The notes: generated from the letters alone by a model not told the origin. DNA of 64,000 bases from Clostridia bacterium (GCA_017456895.1 JAFTIN010000003.1:1-64000), one strand, 5' to 3'. Counted from the first letter of the stretch, positions 1 to 9,100 are shown. Numbers and translations are program-made.

Positions 1-90
1 CATGACAATGCATAGCGCAAACGAAAGAAGCTTGGTCATGACGCTGTTACGCCTTATAAATCTGAAAAACGATCTCATTTTCTCTTTCAT
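1..90 (-). CDS. N-terminus of an exported or membrane protein (cut by window edge)
   Basis: Only the first 30 codons are present, beginning at an ATG at 90 and running off the left edge. The start is supported by a GGAG ribosome binding site eight bases upstream (99-102). The peptide begins MKEKMRSFFRFIRR and continues into an uncharged stretch (LLSFALCIVM). This is the profile of a basic N-region followed by a signal peptide or first membrane segment. Upstream lies an ECF-type promoter (188-215) nearly identical to that of the next gene at 285-695. I therefore infer control by the sigma factor encoded at 856. The function cannot be read from this fragment. Confidence 0.6.
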   Translation of the reverse strand, partial: MKEKMRSFFRFIRRNSVMTKLLSFALCIVM

Positions 91-132
91 TTCTTTTTCT
101 CCTTTTCCATTTTTACTTTTGAAAAACAACCG

Positions 133-156
133 TTAAACTAAACTCTGCATTGGCAT
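133..156 (-). other. Possible 7-codon leader ORF
   Basis: In the leader of the partial gene at 1-90 there is a strong Shine-Dalgarno-like GGGGAGG followed by ATG CCA ATG CAG AGT TTA GTT TAA. A second ATG lies at a more usual distance (9 nt). It could be an upstream ORF or simply an unused Shine-Dalgarno-like sequence. No conservation evidence is available. Confidence 0.22.
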
Positions 157-187
157 ATACCTCCCCAAAATATATTTCTATATATTA

Positions 188-215
188 ATAGACTTTTTTG
201 ATCAAAAAAGTTTCA
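188..215 (-). promoter_or_regulatory. ECF-sigma-type promoter (TGAAAC-N16-GTCTAT)
   Basis: On the minus strand TGAAAC (215-210) is followed after 16 nt by GTCTAT (193-188). TGAAAC with a downstream GTC element is the pattern of SigM/W/X/V-type ECF promoters in Firmicutes. The spacer lies inside a perfect 20-bp palindrome (192-211). The same architecture recurs at 733-760, and an ECF sigma gene lies nearby at 856. This would drive the partial gene at 1-90. Confidence 0.6.
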
Positions 216-246
216 CATAACGCCTATTGTTCACAAAATATTAACA

Positions 247-272
247 AAAGCACCCTCAAAAGAAGGTGCTTT
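247..272 (-). terminator. Intrinsic terminator of the 285-695 gene
   Basis: An 8-bp stem (AAAGCACC/GGTGCTTT) lies just beyond the stop of the minus-strand gene and is followed by a T-rich tract on that strand. Confidence 0.7.
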
Positions 273-284
273 CGCTGTTTTTTC

Positions 285-695
285 TTAGTTTTTCACAGTT
301 ATTTCATTGGTATGTACATCCGCACTTCCGCCGCTACCTTCTACGGTAACCTCAAAGGTGCAACGATATGTACCGCTGCCAACGTCCTTTGTGAATTCGA
401 AAGTTTCCGTAGCATTAGTAGAAGAAGCAGTCCACTCATCTACGTCACTCCACCAAAGGCCAAATAATCCTTTTTTCTCAAGGATTGCTTTAGCAGATAT
501 ACGAGAAGTAACGCCGCTATATCCAATAACATTTATAGATATATACGCAATATCATTTTCTATATCGAATACGCAATTTATATTGCTCACATTATTATAT
601 CGCGGTGTTACTGCGTACTCTTCTGCTGAAGCTACAACATTCATTCCAAAGCTCAGAAGAAGGCAAAGCGCAAGGACAAAAGAGATCTTTTTCAT
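285..695 (-). CDS. Small secreted protein, probable ECF-sigma target
   Basis: This is a 136-residue protein of unknown function. I chose the ATG at 695 because AAAGGAGGTG lies directly upstream; the reading frame is open 22 codons further but has no ribosome site there. Residues 1-26 form a classical signal peptide (MKK, hydrophobic core, then VASA before the predicted cut). The mature part is rich in beta-type Ser/Thr/Val stretches. It contains a WW pair near the middle and ends with a Gly/Ser-rich segment after SGTYRCTFEV, so an all-beta, Ig-like fold is plausible but unproven. The gene has its own ECF-type promoter and terminator and points away from the sigma factor gene. I infer it is an envelope-stress or surface target of that sigma. 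Confidence 0.75.
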   Translation of the reverse strand: MKKISFVLALCLLLSFGMNVVASAEEYAVTPRYNNVSNINCVFDIENDIAYISINVIGYSGVTSRISAKAILEKKGLFGLWWSDVDEWTASSTNATETFEFTKDVGSGTYRCTFEVTVEGSGGSADVHTNEITVKN

Positions 696-732
696 TTTTT
701 CACCTCCTTTCGCATATATTATATATTTCTTA

Positions 733-760
733 TTAGACAAAAAATGTCGAAAAAGTTTCA
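733..760 (-). promoter_or_regulatory. ECF-sigma-type promoter (TGAAAC-N16-GTCTAA)
   Basis: TGAAAC (760-755) and GTCTAA (738-733) are separated by 16 nt, upstream of the gene starting at 695. The promoter shares the extended GTGAAACTTTTT block and the GTCTA -10 with the promoter at 188-215. A perfect Spo0A-box core TGTCGAA (745-751, plus strand) lies inside the spacer; its relevance is unknown. Confidence 0.62.
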
Positions 761-802
761 CTTTTTCAAAAATTTAATAAAATTTAATATATCCAAAAAG
801 TA

Positions 803-831
803 TTGTCTTTGTAAAATCAATAGTATATAAT
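803..831 (+). promoter_or_regulatory. SigA promoter of the ECF sigma operon
   Basis: TTGTCT (803-808) and TATAAT (826-831) are spaced by exactly 17 bp, 25 nt before the sigma factor start codon. The operon therefore appears to have a housekeeping promoter; I see no TGAAAC element on this strand. Confidence 0.75.
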
Positions 832-855
832 AAAAACACAAAAAAGGAGGACGAT

Positions 856-1407
856 ATGATGCTAACCGTTTATCTTGCTATGCTTGACACCGAGGCTGAG
901 AAGCAAAGCTTTGAGAAAATATATAAAAAATACAAAGATCAAATGATAGGAATAGCCTTCTCTATCCTAAATGATAAGTACTACGCAGAGGAAGCGCTTG
1001 ATGACGCATTCGTGGCCATAGCAAAAACTATACACTCATTGCCGCAGGATGATGAGCTGCATACGAGTAATTACGTTTACAAAGTGGTCAGAAACGCAGC
1101 TATAAGGGTTTTGAAAAAGAATAACAAAAGCGCACCCCTTGACGTATATGCCGATCTGAATAATTTATCTGATCATCAATCTCCCTTAGATAATCTGATT
1201 GACCAAGAGAACGTCAAGAGGATTTCAGACTACATAAAAGGGATGTCTGAGGATTCACGTAACATTCTGATGATGAGATTTCTCCACAATATGAGCTACG
1301 TCGACATATCTGTTTCGCTCGGTATCAATTTGAACACCGTGAGGACAAAATTGAAACGAGGAACGGCTATACTTCAGGAACGAATAGAGGTAGGATATAA
1401 AAGATGA
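856..1407 (+). CDS. ECF-type RNA polymerase sigma factor
   Basis: This 183-residue sigma-70 family protein directs RNA polymerase to alternative promoters. Region 2 covers roughly residues 15-80, with the typical ILNDKYYAEEALDDAF core helix. Region 4 covers roughly residues 125-178 and ends in a helix-turn-helix (SLGINLNTVRTKLKRG). No region 1.1 or 3 is present, which defines the extracytoplasmic-function group. The ATG at 856 has an AGGAGG site five nt upstream. The stop overlaps the next start by four bases (ATGA), so translation is coupled to the putative membrane anti-sigma factor. Two nearby divergent genes have matching ECF-type promoters, giving a likely local regulon. Confidence 0.9.
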   Translation: MMLTVYLAMLDTEAEKQSFEKIYKKYKDQMIGIAFSILNDKYYAEEALDDAFVAIAKTIHSLPQDDELHTSNYVYKVVRNAAIRVLKKNNKSAPLDVYADLNNLSDHQSPLDNLIDQENVKRISDYIKGMSEDSRNILMMRFLHNMSYVDISVSLGINLNTVRTKLKRGTAILQERIEVGYKR

Positions 1408-2072
1408 CTGCTGAGAATTTAAAATTAATAAAAGATGCTTTGTATATAGTTGCGCGTGAAGAAAACGAAGCAATAGAAAGAGCCATAGCAAGCTCTCCAA
1501 AGCCACCCGAGTCATTGTACAAAAAGTGCGATGAAATGGTGGATGAGCTATTAAAAAAGCAAAAACGTTGCTTACCCATTAAAAAAGCAATAACGATTCT
1601 TATTGCCTCAGCTATTCTTATATCAGTGTTTGCTATTGCTGCATACGCTTTAAGAGATAAAATAGGCGGATTTTTCGTAGATTTCTTTGAAAAATATGTT
1701 TACCTCTCAACCGATCACACTGACTCACCTACCGTTTTGCCATCTGATGTTAGTGTAACATATATCCCCGAAACATTTGAGGAAACAAGACGGGATATCG
1801 GTCATAGATCCGGAGTGATAGAGTGGAAAGATAACAATTCCACTATTACCCTGCAAATCAGTTGTTTAACAAACAGATTTTTCGCGATCGATAATGAAAA
1901 TTCCGATTACACGCTAATAGAATTGGGAGAGCTTTCTTTACATCGAACAGAAAAATACGGACAAACCAACGTAACATGGACCGATGAAAAAATGGTATAC
2001 ACCCTCGCAACCACCGGCGTCGAGTGGGATGAGATGGTAAAGATCATTGAAGGAATAAGGGTTGAAGAATAA
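1404..2072 (+). CDS. Putative transmembrane anti-sigma factor (DUF4367-like C-terminus)
   Basis: The protein has 222 residues. Residues 1-57 are charged and presumably cytoplasmic, one membrane helix spans about 58-82 (AITILIASAILISVFAIAAYAL), and the rest lies outside the membrane. The C-terminal part has the pattern seen in DUF4367 proteins that accompany clostridial ECF sigma factors (GELSLHRTEKYGQTNVTW, then a helix ending EGIRVEE). I see no zinc-binding His-Cys-Cys anti-sigma motif at the N-terminus, so it is not a classical ZAS protein. Its four-base overlap with the sigma gene supports an anti-sigma or sensor role. That role is inferred from position and topology rather than from a diagnostic motif. 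Confidence 0.72.
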   Translation: MTAENLKLIKDALYIVAREENEAIERAIASSPKPPESLYKKCDEMVDELLKKQKRCLPIKKAITILIASAILISVFAIAAYALRDKIGGFFVDFFEKYVYLSTDHTDSPTVLPSDVSVTYIPETFEETRRDIGHRSGVIEWKDNNSTITLQISCLTNRFFAIDNENSDYTLIELGELSLHRTEKYGQTNVTWTDEKMVYTLATTGVEWDEMVKIIEGIRVEE

Positions 2073-2078
2073 AAAAAC

Positions 2079-2124
2079 ACGGCAAGTTGATCCGCTTTTG
2101 ACAGATGCTTGCCGTGATATTTTT
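2079..2124. terminator. Bidirectional terminator between sigma operon and metH
   Basis: A CACGGCAAG/CTTGCCGTG stem (2079-2087 and 2109-2117) has T-runs on both strands: ATATTTTTTATTTT on plus, and seven T on minus. It serves the anti-sigma gene on plus and metH on minus. An extra copy of one arm lies at 2141-2148. Confidence 0.75.
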
Positions 2125-2154
2125 TATTTTGGACGGATGCTTGCCGTTTTGCAA

Positions 2155-4521
2155 TCACTCTTTATTGATCTCTTCCACATACCTCACCGCGCTGATGGCG
2201 TCGGGAGCGTAGAAGTCAGCGCCGATCTTCCTTGCGTAGGTGCCGGTAAGCACCGCTCCGCCCACGATGATCCTTACGTGGGGCAGCTCCCTTTTCACAA
2301 GAGCGACCGTCCTCTCCATCGCGGGGAGCGTGGTGGTCATCAGGGCGCTGAGTCCGAGCAGGTCCGCTCCGCTCGAGCGTAGTGCGTCAAGCACCGCAGT
2401 CTCGGGTACGTCACGGCCGAGGTCAACAACCCTGTAGCCGTAGCTCTCAAAGATGAGCTTGACGATATTCTTGCCTATATCGTGGATATCTCCCTTCACC
2501 GTCGCGAGAACTATACTTCTCCCTATCTTCTCGGAGGCAGGCACGCTCTCACGTATCAGGGAGAATGCGGCGTTTGCCGCCTCGGCGCTCATAAGGAGTC
2601 CGGGGAGGTATATCCTCTTTTCCTCAAACCCCTTGCCCACTCTGTCGAGCGCGGGGATGATCTCCTCGTTTATAATATCCAACCCGCCCTTGGTCTCAAG
2701 GAGCCTTCCCGTCACCGCTACGGCCTCTGCCTTGAGGCCTTTTTCTATAGCTTCGCCCAGGGGCGTGTCGACTTTTTGCCCGTTATCCTTGCTTTCCGCC
2801 CGGGTTACGTGCCCCTCAACGTACGCTATATAGTCACTAAATCCCTCGTCGTGTCCGTCGAGCGCGAGGTAGGAGTGATAGGCCCTCATCATACTCTCGC
2901 TCTCGGGATTAATGATCGCAAGATCAAGGCCTCTAAACAGAGCCGCGGTGTAAAAGGCGGAGTTGATAACCTCCCTCTCGGGGAGGCCGAAGGATACGTT
3001 GGAGACACCGAGCGCGCACTTGTATCCGAGCGCCTTAAGGCGTCTGACGGTCTCGAGAGTAATTCTCGCATTATCCTTACCCGACGCTACGGTGAGCGTC
3101 AAGGGATCAAAGATCAGCTCCTTTGGATCAATGCCGTATTTCTTTGCCTCGCTGATTATTTTCTCGGCTATCTCTACACGGCCGTCCGCCGTCTCGGGAA
3201 TTCCCGACTCGTCCATAGTTAGAGCAATAACTGCAGCTCCGTACTTTTTCACAAGCGGGAACACGGCGGCCATACTCTCGCGAGAGCCGTTGACCGAGTT
3301 GAGCAGCGGCTTTCCGTTGTATATTCTCAGTGCGGACTCCATTACCTCCTTCTTTCCGGTGTCTATTGACAGAGGCAGATCCGTTACCGCCTGTATCTCA
3401 CGGACAGCGCGGCGCATCACGGCCTCCTCATCTATATCCGCAAGACCGGTGTTCAGATCGAGAAGATGAGCTCCCGCCGCCTCCTCCGAGAGCGCGACGG
3501 ACAGAAGGTAGGACATATCGCCCGAGCGCAGAGCTTCCTTGAGCCTCGGCTTGCCCGTGGGATTGAGCCTTTCACCCACAATTTTTGACACGCCCCCCAC
3601 CCTTACCGCGTGAGTATAGGAGGAAACGTAGGTTATTTCCTTTTTCTCGGGGATCGACACGGGTATATCCCTTGCCATATCAACGAGCGCGCGTATATGC
3701 TCGGGAGTCGTACCGCAGCATCCGCCGACAAGACAGGCACCCATCCTGCAGGCCTCCGTCATAAGAGAGGCGAAGGCCTTGGGAGTGAGGTCGTAGACGG
3801 TCTCGCCGTCAACCACCTTCGGGAGTCCTGCATTTGGGTTAAGAATAATAGGAACAGACGAGCACTCAAGCAGGCCGGGGAGAAGCTTAAGCATATTCTC
3901 CGGTCCCACCGAGCAGTTCATTCCTATAGCGTCGGCGCCGAGTCCCTCTAAAGCAGCAACCATAGCCTCGGGTGTGGCGCCGGTGAGCAGCTTTCCGTCG
4001 GAGCCGAAGGCGCAGGTGACGAACACCGGCAAGGAGGAGCTCTCCTTTGCGGCAAGGACGGCCGCCTTTGTCTCGTAGAGATCGCTCATTGTCTCAATAA
4101 GTATAAGGTCTGCGCCCAGCCTCTCGGCGAGTCGCATATTCGTAGCAAAAACGCTCACCGCGTCCTCAAAGTCAAGGTCGCCAAACGGCTTCAGCATTCT
4201 TCCCGTAGGACCGACGTCAAATGCGACGTACGCCTCCTTACCCGACCTCCTTACAGCCTCCTTGGCGAGGCCGACCGCGAGCGTCAGCTCCTTTTCCACC
4301 TCGTCGCACTTGAGCGAGTTTATTCCAAAGGAGTTCGTTTTGATCACGTCCGCCCCTGCCAGAAGATAGGCAAGATGCAGGGATATGACCGCCTCGGGAT
4401 CCTTGGTATTCATGAGTTCTGTGGGCTCACCGGGTAAGAGCCCCTTGCCCTGGAGCACGCTTCCCGTACCTCCGTCGAAGAACAGACGGTCTTTTTTTAT
4501 TCTTTCGGTAATTTTCATCAT
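2155..4521 (-). CDS. metH: Cobalamin-dependent methionine synthase lacking its activation domain
   Basis: This enzyme transfers the methyl group of 5-methyltetrahydrofolate to homocysteine through methylcobalamin. Domains run in order: homocysteine-binding barrel at about 1-295 (zinc ligands in MNCSVGP near 200 and GGCCGT near 266), pterin-binding barrel at about 310-560, then a B12 cap and B12-binding domain. The cobalamin-ligating motif DIHDIG lies near residue 680. The protein ends there, at 788 residues instead of the roughly 1200 of four-domain MetH, so the S-adenosylmethionine-dependent reactivation domain is missing. That function appears to be supplied by the gene just upstream. I start at the ATG at 4521, six nt after GGAG; an in-frame GTG four codons earlier and an ATG one codon later are alternatives. 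It is the last gene of metF-activator-metH. Confidence 0.93.
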   Translation of the reverse strand: MMKITERIKKDRLFFDGGTGSVLQGKGLLPGEPTELMNTKDPEAVISLHLAYLLAGADVIKTNSFGINSLKCDEVEKELTLAVGLAKEAVRRSGKEAYVAFDVGPTGRMLKPFGDLDFEDAVSVFATNMRLAERLGADLILIETMSDLYETKAAVLAAKESSSLPVFVTCAFGSDGKLLTGATPEAMVAALEGLGADAIGMNCSVGPENMLKLLPGLLECSSVPIILNPNAGLPKVVDGETVYDLTPKAFASLMTEACRMGACLVGGCCGTTPEHIRALVDMARDIPVSIPEKKEITYVSSYTHAVRVGGVSKIVGERLNPTGKPRLKEALRSGDMSYLLSVALSEEAAGAHLLDLNTGLADIDEEAVMRRAVREIQAVTDLPLSIDTGKKEVMESALRIYNGKPLLNSVNGSRESMAAVFPLVKKYGAAVIALTMDESGIPETADGRVEIAEKIISEAKKYGIDPKELIFDPLTLTVASGKDNARITLETVRRLKALGYKCALGVSNVSFGLPEREVINSAFYTAALFRGLDLAIINPESESMMRAYHSYLALDGHDEGFSDYIAYVEGHVTRAESKDNGQKVDTPLGEAIEKGLKAEAVAVTGRLLETKGGLDIINEEIIPALDRVGKGFEEKRIYLPGLLMSAEAANAAFSLIRESVPASEKIGRSIVLATVKGDIHDIGKNIVKLIFESYGYRVVDLGRDVPETAVLDALRSSGADLLGLSALMTTTLPAMERTVALVKRELPHVRIIVGGAVLTGTYARKIGADFYAPDAISAVRYVEEINKE

Positions 4522-4581
4522 ATAATTCTCCACGCCCCGGGGGTAAAGCGCATTTTTACCTCCGTCGCGCTGTTTATTACT

Positions 4582-5154
4582 CTATCGTTTTTTTATAGGG
4601 ATGATCGCGCTGACGCTCTTTTTCGGCACCATAAGTCCGCTCTCGGTCAGTCTTATTCCGAGCCTTTTGTCCGCCTCGGTAAGCGCCACTATCTCCGCGC
4701 CCACTCCAAGCTCAAGGTCGGCATATCCCGGGCTGAAGCGTCCGCCGACAGCCTCGCTCACCTCGCTCTCGGCAAGGTCGCACAAGGCCTCCGCCATAGC
4801 GTCGGCCAGCGCATCAATAATAAACGCCTCGGCAGGAGATATCTCTGCCCTCTTGAGTATCAGTCTGTCCACCTGCACGCCGAGTGTAGCGACCATCAGG
4901 CAGCACTCCGACGCTTCCCCGATCACCTTACCGAGCGCGCGGCTTTCGGTTTTTATTCTGCCTATTCTGATGGCATCTCCGTCTCTCTCGATACGTATGC
5001 GCCGAATAACGTACCCGGGACTTGCCGCCGAGCAAAGGGCCTCATATCCGGATGCAAAATACTCTCCTTCAGCTCCCACGGGTATAGACATCCTTGCCGA
5101 TAACTCACGCGGGTCAAGTCTGAGAGATGAGGGATCAACAGTCTTATAGATCAT
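4582..5154 (-). CDS. MetH reactivation-domain protein (stand-alone)
   Basis: This 190-residue protein resembles the C-terminal activation domain of cobalamin-dependent methionine synthase. That domain binds S-adenosylmethionine and re-methylates cob(II)alamin after accidental oxidation. Features seen are an RRIRIERDGDAIRIG strand region, a long helical EAFIIDALADAMAEAL segment, and the conserved GGRFSPGYADLEL stretch, the RxxPGY-like signature of this domain. The chosen ATG at 5154 lies four bases after the metF stop, with AGGTG upstream; an in-frame start 14 codons earlier would overlap metF. A split arrangement, with the activator next to a truncated MetH, is known from Thermotoga maritima and many Firmicutes. 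Confidence 0.88.
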   Translation of the reverse strand: MIYKTVDPSSLRLDPRELSARMSIPVGAEGEYFASGYEALCSAASPGYVIRRIRIERDGDAIRIGRIKTESRALGKVIGEASECCLMVATLGVQVDRLILKRAEISPAEAFIIDALADAMAEALCDLAESEVSEAVGGRFSPGYADLELGVGAEIVALTEADKRLGIRLTESGLMVPKKSVSAIIPIKKR

Positions 5155-5158
5155 TATT

Positions 5159-6028
5159 TCACCTATCCCTTCCGATAATTTCGGATACGCCGTCAAGGAT
5201 CAGCCTTGCGACGTCGGGCTTGTTCATTGAATACACGTGTACGGCGTTAAAGCCGCCTGCGTAAAGATCGACTATCTGCTCTATGGCAAAGGCTACTCCC
5301 GCCTGTCTCATAGCGGCAGGATCATCTCCGTATCTGTCGATAATGCGCATAAACTTCTTCGGCAGGGCGTTGCCGGATATCGACGTGATCCTCACTATTT
5401 GCTTAGCGTTGGTGACCGGCATTATTCCGGGAACGACCGGTACGTCCACACCCGCTGCTAAGAGCTTATCCATATAGGAATAGATGATCTCGTTATCGAA
5501 GAACATCTGAGTGGTGAGAAACTCGCATCCTGCATCCGTCTTTCTCTTTATATTCTCTATATCCGCCTCAATGCTCGCGCTCTCGGGGTGTCCCTCGGGA
5601 TAGCAGGCTCCGCCTATGCAGAAGCCGCCAAAGGAGCGGATCTTGGCAACCAGCTCGGAGGCATACTTATACACGCCCCCGTGTGTCGAGCCATCCTTGG
5701 GTATATCTCCTCTGAGGGCGAGAATATTCTCTATTCCTCTTTTTTTGAGCTCGGAGAGTATTCTCTCCACCTTTTCCTCATCCGCCCCTATGCAGGTAAG
5801 ATGAGCAAGAGGAGTTACTCCTCGCTCCGCGATACACGAGGCTATCTCGGGAGTATATATATCCGTGCTTCCTCCCGCGCCGTAGGTCACGCTCATATAC
5901 CCGGGCTTAAGATCGGCGATTTCCACCGTCGCCCGCCTCACAGCCTCAAAGCTGTCAAAGCTCTTGGGCGGAAAGACCTCGAAGGATAAGGAGGGATTGC
6001 TTCCATTAATTATATCGGTAATCTTCAT
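5159..6028 (-). CDS. metF: Methylenetetrahydrofolate reductase
   Basis: This 289-residue flavoenzyme reduces 5,10-methylenetetrahydrofolate to 5-methyltetrahydrofolate, the methyl donor for the MetH encoded downstream. Diagnostic stretches are SLSFEVFPPK near the N-terminus, MSVTYGAGGST, HLTCIGAD, LALRGDIP and the C-terminal FNAVHVYSMNKP. The length matches the bacterial TIM-barrel enzyme. The ATG at 6028 is preceded by AGAGGAAAA. Upstream in-frame codons to 6109 overlap the promoter and lack a ribosome site, so they are excluded. It is the first gene of the three-gene methionine operon. I found no SAM or cobalamin riboswitch in the 45-nt leader. Confidence 0.94.
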   Translation of the reverse strand: MKITDIINGSNPSLSFEVFPPKSFDSFEAVRRATVEIADLKPGYMSVTYGAGGSTDIYTPEIASCIAERGVTPLAHLTCIGADEEKVERILSELKKRGIENILALRGDIPKDGSTHGGVYKYASELVAKIRSFGGFCIGGACYPEGHPESASIEADIENIKRKTDAGCEFLTTQMFFDNEIIYSYMDKLLAAGVDVPVVPGIMPVTNAKQIVRITSISGNALPKKFMRIIDRYGDDPAAMRQAGVAFAIEQIVDLYAGGFNAVHVYSMNKPDVARLILDGVSEIIGRDR

Positions 6029-6080
6029 TTTTCCTCTTTTACAGCGAACGTTACCGTCCGCACAGTTTTTTTGTAAATAT

Positions 6081-6109
6081 ATTATACTATATATTTGAAG
6101 CTTTTTCAA
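6081..6109 (-). promoter_or_regulatory. SigA promoter of the metF operon
   Basis: TTGAAA (6109-6104) and TATAAT (6086-6081) are spaced by 17 bp. The predicted leader of about 45 nt is too short for a known riboswitch class. Confidence 0.8.
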
Positions 6110-6129
6110 TACATTTTTTCCTCCCGATC

Positions 6130-6166
6130 AAAAAAAGAGCTGCCGCAAACCGAGGTCTGCGGCAGC
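6130..6166 (-). terminator. Intrinsic terminator after the secreted heparinase-like gene
   Basis: A 9-bp GC-rich stem (GCTGCCGCA/TGCGGCAGC) is followed by seven T on the minus strand, 24 nt after the stop codon at 6190. Confidence 0.85.
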
Positions 6167-6189
6167 CGAAGCTTATTTATTTAAAGGTA

Positions 6190-9100
6190 TTACTTCAAGC
6201 TCATAAGCTTGTATACGAACTCAAGCTGTCCCTTCTGGAGCTCGGAGACTGCCTTGCGGTATGCCGCGAATGCCTCTCTGTACTCCTTAAGAGCTGCGAT
6301 CTGATCCTCATAGCCTGAGGGCATATCCACGCCGAGTGTTCTTACACAGTAGTAAGCGTCGGTAAGAGCGCGGTAGTAATCGGTAATCTTATCGGTGTAA
6401 AGAATACCCTGCTCTTCCATAGCTGCTATCTTTGCAAGACCCTGTACGAAGTGCTTCTCAACGCTGGGCTTACCACGTCTGATGATGGTATCGCCTTCAT
6501 CAACCTTAACGTTACGGGTATCAGCGTAGGGAACCCAGCTATCCATGTTATCCATGGTGTAGCCTACTGCGGGCTCGGTCTTCTTGCCTATGGTCTTGTC
6601 GTCGATCATCTCGATAACGACTGCGATCTCAAAGCTTACTGCCTCACCGCTGCAGATAGCGAGCTTTCTGTACTGGCTTCTGTCACGCTCATACTCCGTA
6701 CCGAGCTTTGCAACGTCCTCGGGAGAGTAGGTAGCGCTGTTACCGGTGGTGTGGATGAAGGTGTAGCAGTCCATGATCTCAAACTTAAGACTCGGGTTGG
6801 GAGAAAGAAGGGAGAATCTGACGGTCTGATAAATCGTCTCGCCGTGCTCGTTCTTGCCCATCTCCTGCTTCATGTAAGCAGTTCTGCCGTCCTTGGAGAT
6901 CTCAACCTTGTCAACGTATCTGAGAGAATAGTGTGCGAACCAGTATACGGTCTGCATGCTCTTGAAGGAGATCTGGTCCTGGATAACGGTAGTCTTTCTG
7001 TCATTGGTAAGAAGCATACCGCGCTCCCATCTGTTAACCTGAGCGCCAAGAGCGGTACCCATATTATATACTGCGTATGCGCCGTGCTCGTTGCTGCCCC
7101 AATCGTAAGAGTCGGCAACAGAGTTGAGTGTCTGTCCGTAAGGAACGCCGACGGGATCCGAGCTGATAGCGACGGTGTTGTTACCCTCGGGCTTCATTAC
7201 GTAATATCTGTATCTGGTAGCGTCGGGCCAGAAGCCGGGCGCGTTGTAGTTCTCGGTACCGAGATCGTATACCCAGATGTTACCGCCATTGTGGTAAACG
7301 AACGCACCCGCGTCGATCTGACCGTGAGTTACGTTGTTCTTACCGCCAATGATGGATGCAAAGAGCGCTCCTCTTTCCCAGCTGGCTCTGGTAGCGAAGA
7401 GGTCAATGTTATCGGAGTAGTAGTCAAGCTGAACCGCTTCAGCGTTGATCTCTACGTCACGGGGATAGTAGATAAGGTCAATGGGAGTAGCCCACTTAAC
7501 GTTGCCGTTGATCTGCTTAAGTCTTACGTCGTAAAGAGTGTCATCACCGTAGTGCTGAGCAACGTAGAAGAAGTAGCTGGTATCCTGCGAGCCAAGGGTT
7601 GCATCGTGGAAGGGGAAGTAATGAGAATCATTATCCTCGGTGTGGCAAGCGTAGTAGCAGGTAGTGTCAAGTCCCCAGCAATCAAGAAGACCGTAGTTGG
7701 TGCCGGCTGCGGAATCAAGAGCAGCGCACATACGGAAGAGATTGTTGGTACCGTAGTTCCAATATCCGGGAGACTCGTTGTAGGCTCCGTCGGGAGCGTA
7801 ACAGTCAAGACCGCTATTGTTAATAAGAGTATCGAAGTTGCTGGAGAGGATGTACTTAGCCTCGTATGTGTACTGCTCGTCAACGTCGCCAAGGATAGCG
7901 AGAGCCGCAACAGCCATACCGCCGGTACATACAGCCGCCCAGTTGTTATTTCTTTCGGTATAGTGACCGCCGCCTGTACCTACTACAGGGCTAAGGTGAT
8001 CACTCGTCTTGTTGATAGTGGAGTAGTAGCCCTCGTGAACACCCTGTCTTGCAAGGATCTCTGCGAGAACGGAAACCTCATAGTCGGATCCGTCAAGACG
8101 CTTAACACCTGCGTTCTTGAGCTCTACGTAGCCATTGTAGGTCCAGTCATAGAATACTGCGTAATCGTTAGAGGAGTCTGCGCAGTTGAGGAAGTGACCG
8201 GGACCCCAGTGAGTCCAGTTACCGAGGATCAAAGCGACCTCGTAGCAGAGCTGAAGGTACTTAACATCCTTAGTAAGGACGTAAGCGAATGCCATACCCT
8301 CAAGACGGTTGGTACGGTTAGTTATATCAGAACGTCCGCCGACGTCATAGCCGAAGGTATCCATATAGTTCTGATCAAGGCTGTGAGTACCGCGGAGGTT
8401 GTTACCCTTTGCGTCGTACTGATCGGGCTCAACGCCTGCGAAGGTGTCGTAGGTACCGTTAGCATCGCGCTTAGCGTAATACTTGTAGTAGCTCTCGCCC
8501 GCGTCAACTATTCTCTGATAGTGTACCCACATCCAATATTCCTCGGAGCCCTCCTCGAGCTCGTCAGCCTCTGCTTTGGCGTTGAGAGCCTGGTACTCAT
8601 TGTACATAAGGTCGATCTGCTCGCCGTTAGCAAGAATGTAGGGGTGCTGGAAGCCGTTAGTATTGTTCTTAACGTCCTCGTAGATCTGATCGGCAGTGAA
8701 GTAATCGAATACGAATTCCTTCATAACAGCTACCATAGCCGCAAGATTTACGTCTCTGTCAAGTATATTACGATATTCGGAAATTGCGATATATCCCATA
8801 TCATCGTAATCGCTGTGATATCCGGGGAAGAGACTGTCAACGTCGGAAAGCGCGATAGCGATGAAGGTGTTGCCGTCAGCATCGGTAACGTATCCGGGAG
8901 CTGTGTTGAGATCTACAACTATACCGCCAACGGTAGCCTCCTTCTTACCTATGAAGAGATAGGTCGCGGAAAGTCCGGTGGAAATATCGATAGTGGATCC
9001 GTCAGGATGCACGTAAGAGGGGTAACCTATATATTCGAGAACCTTGTCAAGGGAGATCATGACCTCTCCGTTAATTCTTACGGGAGCGCCGAATGCAGTG

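Noticed and set aside
6029-6080. SAM or cobalamin riboswitch before metF
   Set aside because: The leader from the mapped-by-eye promoter is about 45 nt with no characteristic motif, too short for these classes.
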